Source: Kiloniellaceae bacterium (GTDB lineage: Bacteria > Pseudomonadota > Alphaproteobacteria > Kiloniellales > Kiloniellaceae). From it: DNA of 5,659 nt. The stretch lies in assembly GCA_021776145.1 (NCBI GenBank), contig JAJFGM010000122.1, positions 1-5,659 on the forward strand. The letters run 5' to 3'. This document shows, piece after piece, positions 5,380-5,659 of the stretch (position 1 is its first letter; the number at the start of each line of letters is the position of its first letter). The notes below the pieces were generated by a model, which was not told where the DNA came from, did no database searches, and saw only the letters and a list, made by a program, of their open reading frames with translations. The position numbers and the translations under genes were made by a program.

Positions 5380-5659
5380 TTATCGCAGGCCGTCCTCGCC
5401 CTTGGCCTGATCGGCTGTCAGTCCGCCGACGCGCGGCAAGGGGCGGCCACTGTCGGTGACACAAACCGCCACCATGATCTCGTTGGCCCGCGGCGCGTCG
5501 TTGAGGCGCACCTCCATGCCATCGAAGTGGCTGCGCACATAGGCCGCGTCCTTGTGGCCGAGCGGAACATCCAGCGGCTGTCCCGGCCCGCCCATCTTTT
5601 TTGACGAGGGCACCAGCGCCGCCCCCTTCTCGACCGCCGCACGCAGCGGCGCGCCAAGC
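5380..5659 (-). CDS. amino acid synthesis (AA_synth, PF06684/DUF1185) family protein, C-terminal part
   Basis: The last 92 residues of a minus-strand gene are present; its start lies beyond the right edge. The family is usually about 190-200 residues long, so this is roughly the C-terminal half. Recognisable family segments are LGAPLRAAVEKGAALVPSSK (1-20 of the visible part), GGPG (23-26), VPLGHKDAAYVRSHFDGMEV (31-50), DAPRANEI (54-61) and DSGRPLPRVGGL (69-80). The reading frame is open to the edge and ends in TAA at 5380-5382. Known structures of family members show a variant of the Bacillus chorismate mutase fold and led to a suggested role in amino acid metabolism, but no reaction is established as far as I know. 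Only 48 bases separate it from the binding-protein gene, with no terminator between, so the two are probably co-transcribed. It may act on what the importer brings in; this is inference from position. Confidence 0.88.
   Translation of the reverse strand, partial: LGAPLRAAVEKGAALVPSSKKMGGPGQPLDVPLGHKDAAYVRSHFDGMEVRLNDAPRANEIMVAVCVTDSGRPLPRVGGLTADQAKGEDGLR

Noticed and set aside
4234..5604. 456-codon open frame on the plus strand opposite the binding-protein and AA_synth genes
   Set aside because: It runs across two well-supported minus-strand genes and their spacer, has no recognisable motif, and is expected from GC-rich codon bias.
1..5659. CRISPR array, tRNA, rRNA, riboswitch or prophage genes
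   Set aside because: No regularly spaced repeats beyond the two-copy repeat at the left edge, no tRNA-like or rRNA-like sequence, and no phage or transposase coding sequence were seen.

Overview
The window is a compact, GC-rich (roughly 60% by eye) piece of bacterial chromosome in which every convincing gene lies on the minus strand. Reading in the direction of transcription, from high to low coordinates, it holds: the 3' end of an AA_synth (PF06684/DUF1185) family gene; a periplasmic substrate-binding protein (LivK type); a strong intrinsic terminator; a fused LivH-LivM permease; the two ATPases LivG and LivF; and a MarR-family regulator. Codon bias, the family variants and the gene order suggest a proteobacterium, most likely an alphaproteobacterium. 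This is inference from resemblance, and no marker gene is present to settle it.

Layout. 5380-5659: AA_synth C-terminal half, cut by the window edge. 5332-5379: short AT-rich spacer with a TATAAT-like box and a good ribosome binding site. 4096-5331: secreted binding protein. 3985-4095: leader holding a 10-bp GC-rich hairpin followed by six U. 2125-3984: 619-residue two-domain permease. 1331-2128: LivG, overlapping the permease by 4 bases (ATGA). 637-1338: LivF, overlapping LivG by 8 bases. 508-636: 129-base spacer with a candidate promoter and two dyad symmetries. 73-507: MarR regulator. 1-72: non-coding end with two tandem 19-bp repeats that resemble the multi-repeat ends of IS21-like elements.

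How it works together. The binding protein, fused permease and two ATPases make a complete ABC importer of the HAAT (branched-chain amino acid type) family. Members of this family also carry aromatic acids, amides and other small carboxylates, so the substrate cannot be read from the sequence. The terminator after the binding-protein gene should let that protein be made in excess over the membrane complex. The MarR protein is a plausible ligand-responsive regulator of the locus. The AA_synth neighbour suggests a substrate that is metabolised, not merely a housekeeping leucine uptake system.

I do not see a clearly new biological system here. The points most worth a second look are the AA_synth-transporter-MarR linkage with unknown substrate, the one-good/one-degenerate ATP site predicted for LivG/LivF, the permease fusion, the internal terminator and the tandem repeat at the left edge.
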